Shown here one piece after another: positions 61,993-64,000 of a DNA stretch of 64,000 nucleotides. The position numbers and the translations under genes are program-made. Every line of letters starts with the position of its first letter. Position 1 is the first letter of the stretch. The notes beneath the pieces were generated by a model. The model was not told the origin of the DNA and did not search any database. It saw only the letters and a list, made by a program, of their open reading frames with translations. The stretch is from NCBI GenBank assembly GCA_044356305.1, contig JBIKWM010000008.1, forward strand, positions 36,147 through 100,146, in the 5' to 3' direction. Origin of the DNA: JBIKWM01 sp044356305 (lineage in GTDB: Bacteria; Bacteroidota; Bacteroidia; UBA10329).

Positions 61993-62285
61993 ATACCGTC
62001 AGGTTGTACCTGACCACCGTGCCCAAAGAACTTGGCCTGAAAAGGGCCTACCTGTTCGGCTCACATGCCAGAGGTTCGGCCCATCCCGACAGTGATATTG
62101 ATGTGGCTTTGGTGCTGTCTAACATGTCTGACTATTTTTCGGCTCAGGCTCTTCTTTTCAGGCTCAGGCGTAACATAGACCTGCGTATCGAACCGCATCC
62201 GTTCAGGCGCGAAGAGTTCAATTCATCCGATCCATTCGCCCATGAGATCATTCGAACGGGCATTGAAGTTGTTGCTGAGACCTGA
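61971..62285 (+). CDS. MNT nucleotidyltransferase antitoxin
   Basis: A 104-residue minimal nucleotidyltransferase from the ATG at 61971 (the frame reaches 61917 through an ATG inside the HEPN gene, but MADQRVID is the natural start). The site FGSHARGSAHPDSDIDVALV is complete, with both Asp residues of DID. It is expected to modify and silence the HEPN partner. The pair forms a cassette between RHS-core copies 3 and 4. Confidence 0.92.
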   Translation: MADQRVIDTVRLYLTTVPKELGLKRAYLFGSHARGSAHPDSDIDVALVLSNMSDYFSAQALLFRLRRNIDLRIEPHPFRREEFNSSDPFAHEIIRTGIEVVAET

Positions 62286-62326
62286 ACACCTTTGATTCCT
62301 TCCAGCGCTATTTGGACTATCCTGTA

Positions 62327-63028
62327 ATGGGCACCTTTGCCGAAAAGGAGTGCGCCCCCAACTCGAGCCTCTTTGACCTCCGCACCTACGATGGCCGCAC
62401 CGGCCGCTTCCACAACCCCGACCCCATGTGGCAGTACGCCAGCCCGTACATGGCCATGGGCAACAACCCGCTGAGCGTGGTGGACCCTACGGGGGGAACC
62501 GGTGGGACTGGTGAGCAGGCTGTATTCTGCCCAGAATGCGAAGAGGAATCAACTGATCCACCTTCACAGACAGGCACAGGTGGAGGCTCAAGTTCATACA
62601 TCGAACCCAGCTCAGGAAACGATTGGGGCGGAACTGGAACTATGAACCCCACTTTGTTCGATTACTGGAACCGATTATCCGAAACCGATAGACGTGACTT
62701 CGATTCTGAAAAACTTCTGAATGGAGAGTATCGCCATTCGTCAGGTGAGGGTTCTACTAATGATTTCATGCAAGTAATGATCTCGGAGAATATAAGTAAT
62801 ACAATAGCAAGTGAAAATGAATCAATAAACGATGTTGGCGTTTTTTGTGCAAATAATTGTGATAAAGTAACTTCATTTGGGCATTCCAAGGGGTACTCCA
62901 TAAAATTTAAAAGTGCGAACCATTTAATAGCAATACTTGTTTTTCCACTTAATCAGAAAGTCGTTTTTGATCAGCTTGTGCAGGAGCTGGTTTATCAAAG
63001 ATTCAAGATCACAATTTCAAAAAAATGA
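62327..63028 (+). CDS. Orphan RHS tip with a second unassigned C-terminal domain
   Basis: A 233-residue protein from the ATG at 62327. The RHS-core end at residues 3-57 is like that of 59043. After a Cys/Thr/Gly-rich link comes a domain of about 130 residues starting NPTLFDYWNRLSETDRRDFD, with CANNCDKVTSFGHSKGYSIKF in the middle; it matches no family I know. The DNA is AT-rich. Its stop overlaps the ATG of the next gene by 4 bp. By analogy with other RHS tips the domain is the toxic or effector part. Confidence 0.72.
   Translation: MGTFAEKECAPNSSLFDLRTYDGRTGRFHNPDPMWQYASPYMAMGNNPLSVVDPTGGTGGTGEQAVFCPECEEESTDPPSQTGTGGGSSSYIEPSSGNDWGGTGTMNPTLFDYWNRLSETDRRDFDSEKLLNGEYRHSSGEGSTNDFMQVMISENISNTIASENESINDVGVFCANNCDKVTSFGHSKGYSIKFKSANHLIAILVFPLNQKVVFDQLVQELVYQRFKITISKK
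62334..62498 (+). repeat. RHS-core DNA repeat, copy 4 (full)
   Basis: About 165 bp encoding FAEKECAP...DPTGG. It differs from copy 1 by a few synonymous bases and some codon changes. Confidence 0.88.
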
Positions 63029-63887
63029 CAGTGAGGCGAAAAAAAAATATAATTATATTTTCTTTTTATTCGTAGTCGCATATTTTATTATTGTATCTAT
63101 TAACTACCATAGATTGAATGAATTAATTAGTCATGATGAAATTATTGGATATGGCAACTCTTTGTCTGCATTGACTACGGAACATAGTTCTAGATATGCA
63201 GAGAGCTCAATTGTAAATAATGACTGGGACAGAAGGTTGTATCGAAATAATGCATTCAAGTCGACATTGGAGCACATTGAAGCTTTAAATCTGAAAATAC
63301 TACTCGACTCATTGGATGGTAATTTGCGCCTTTACGGGAGCTTCGGGCATGACTTTTTTTTCTCGGACACGATTGAAATCTCCGATTTGATCAAACATCT
63401 GATGTATTATGCAATTACCTCACCTTTTGCTAATTATACAATTTGCGTATATACCGGTCGCTATGAAACAGATAAATGTGCAGGAACTGATTATAGTTAT
63501 AAATCGCGTTCAGTTGATTACATTGACAGTTCAAGCTATGAGTTGCCACCAGATAAGTTTAGGCTGATGTTTTCTAATCCCCGTAAAAATCGGATTAGTA
63601 ATTCACGGTTCTGGAGAAAAGTTTGGTCAAATCAAGATTCGATATTTATTGATGTTTTTATTCGGATTGACTTTAGATTAATTCATCCTGAAATTTCTGT
63701 TCTTTGTTCAACTCATGGCAGGGAAGCCATTATACAATCATATCTTTATGACTATTGGAAAGGCATTGCGGCCCCTGATTCCACGATTGAGCGATATTAT
63801 TTGGCAATGTATATTAATCAAGGGATATTAAACGCCTGGTGCAGAGAGAAGATGTTGTGTTCTAGCGATACAATCCCAATCAACTGA
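63025..63887 (+). CDS. Candidate immunity or partner protein with one membrane segment, frameshift at an A9 run
   Basis: The ATG at 63025 overlaps the stop of the RHS tip gene (ATGA). Its frame would end after 16 residues, at the TAG near 63074-63076. A run of nine A (63039-63047) lies just after the start, and a backward slip of one base there joins the long frame that reads KKKYNYIFFLFVVAYFIIVS, a basic start and a membrane segment, and continues to 63887. The result is a protein of about 287 residues with no family I recognise, in very AT-rich DNA. Either slippage or a sequencing or natural base loss explains it. It may be immunity to the tip. Confidence 0.55.
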
Positions 63888-64000
63888 CATATAGAGAACC
63901 CGTTGTGCTATTGAAAAAGCTGTTTGAAAAAGTTACATAAAAGGTCGTGCAATATGCTCATGTTCATTATTTTAGGGTGTCGAATCCAAATAATGAGAAG
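63888..64000. other. AT-rich end of the window
   Basis: No gene or clear element is seen in the last 113 bases. Confidence 0.4.

Noticed and set aside
1..64000. tRNA, rRNA, riboswitch, integrated phage
   Set aside because: No cloverleaf or rRNA-like stretch was noticed, no known riboswitch core was seen, and phage-like features are limited to an arm domain and a tail-collar domain.

Overview
The window comes from a GC-rich member of the Bacteroidota. Supporting signs are several secreted proteins ending in type IX secretion (T9SS) C-terminal sorting domains, TPR/PD40/OmpA envelope proteins, Bacteroidota-specific families (TIGR02757, DUF6702, DUF7619-like, SprB-like repeats), and promoters of the TAnnTTTG type placed just upstream of starts. 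No rRNA, tRNA or CRISPR array was seen. A finer taxonomic placement cannot be supported from the sequence alone.

Layout. 1-4.1 kb: a TlpA-type thioredoxin-fold protein, a ParE-type toxin-antitoxin (TA) pair, a 133-nt structured palindrome, a retropepsin-like protein with an altered active site and a coiled-coil orphan. 4.4-7.6 kb: a restriction-modification unit whose C5 methyltransferase carries a phage-integrase arm domain. 7.7-11.3 kb: an accessory stretch with an HTH regulator, a 21-nt tandem repeat before a Bacteroidota-specific helical protein, and two PIN-type TA modules between duplicated T9SS gene tails. 11.3-28.8 kb: mostly housekeeping and envelope genes, including a large T9SS adhesin-like protein, a biotin carrier/TPR/TIGR02757 operon, an M1 peptidase, a SpoIIE phosphatase, a PQQ sugar dehydrogenase, a GMC oxidoreductase, a membrane glycosyltransferase and a 2-oxo acid dehydrogenase E2.

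28.8-43.6 kb holds five consecutive same-strand genes for large TPR-PD40 proteins, two with OmpA peptidoglycan-binding ends, one with an added WD40 propeller, and one 1388-residue coiled-coil rod. They look like parts of one cell-envelope machine related in architecture to the T9SS protein PorE. They are followed by a DEDDh exonuclease and an FAH-family enzyme.

45-53 kb: a tandem-duplicated pair of T9SS proteins with conserved ends and diverged middles, a decayed REP-associated transposase beside REP-like hairpins, an orphan protein preceded by a 42-nt minisatellite, a GNAT, a second M1 peptidase with a sorting domain, and another ParE TA pair. 53-59 kb: mfd, fbp, a tail-collar-like secreted protein and an acetyltransferase.

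59-64 kb is the most striking accessory region. Four copies of the same RHS-core DNA segment are separated by different cargos: an unknown toxin tip plus a DUF4279-like immunity candidate, a YoeB TA pair, a HEPN/MNT TA pair, and a second unknown tip. The last tip overlaps by 4 bp an AT-rich membrane-protein gene that can only be read through by a shift on a run of nine A. Six TA modules are present in the window overall.
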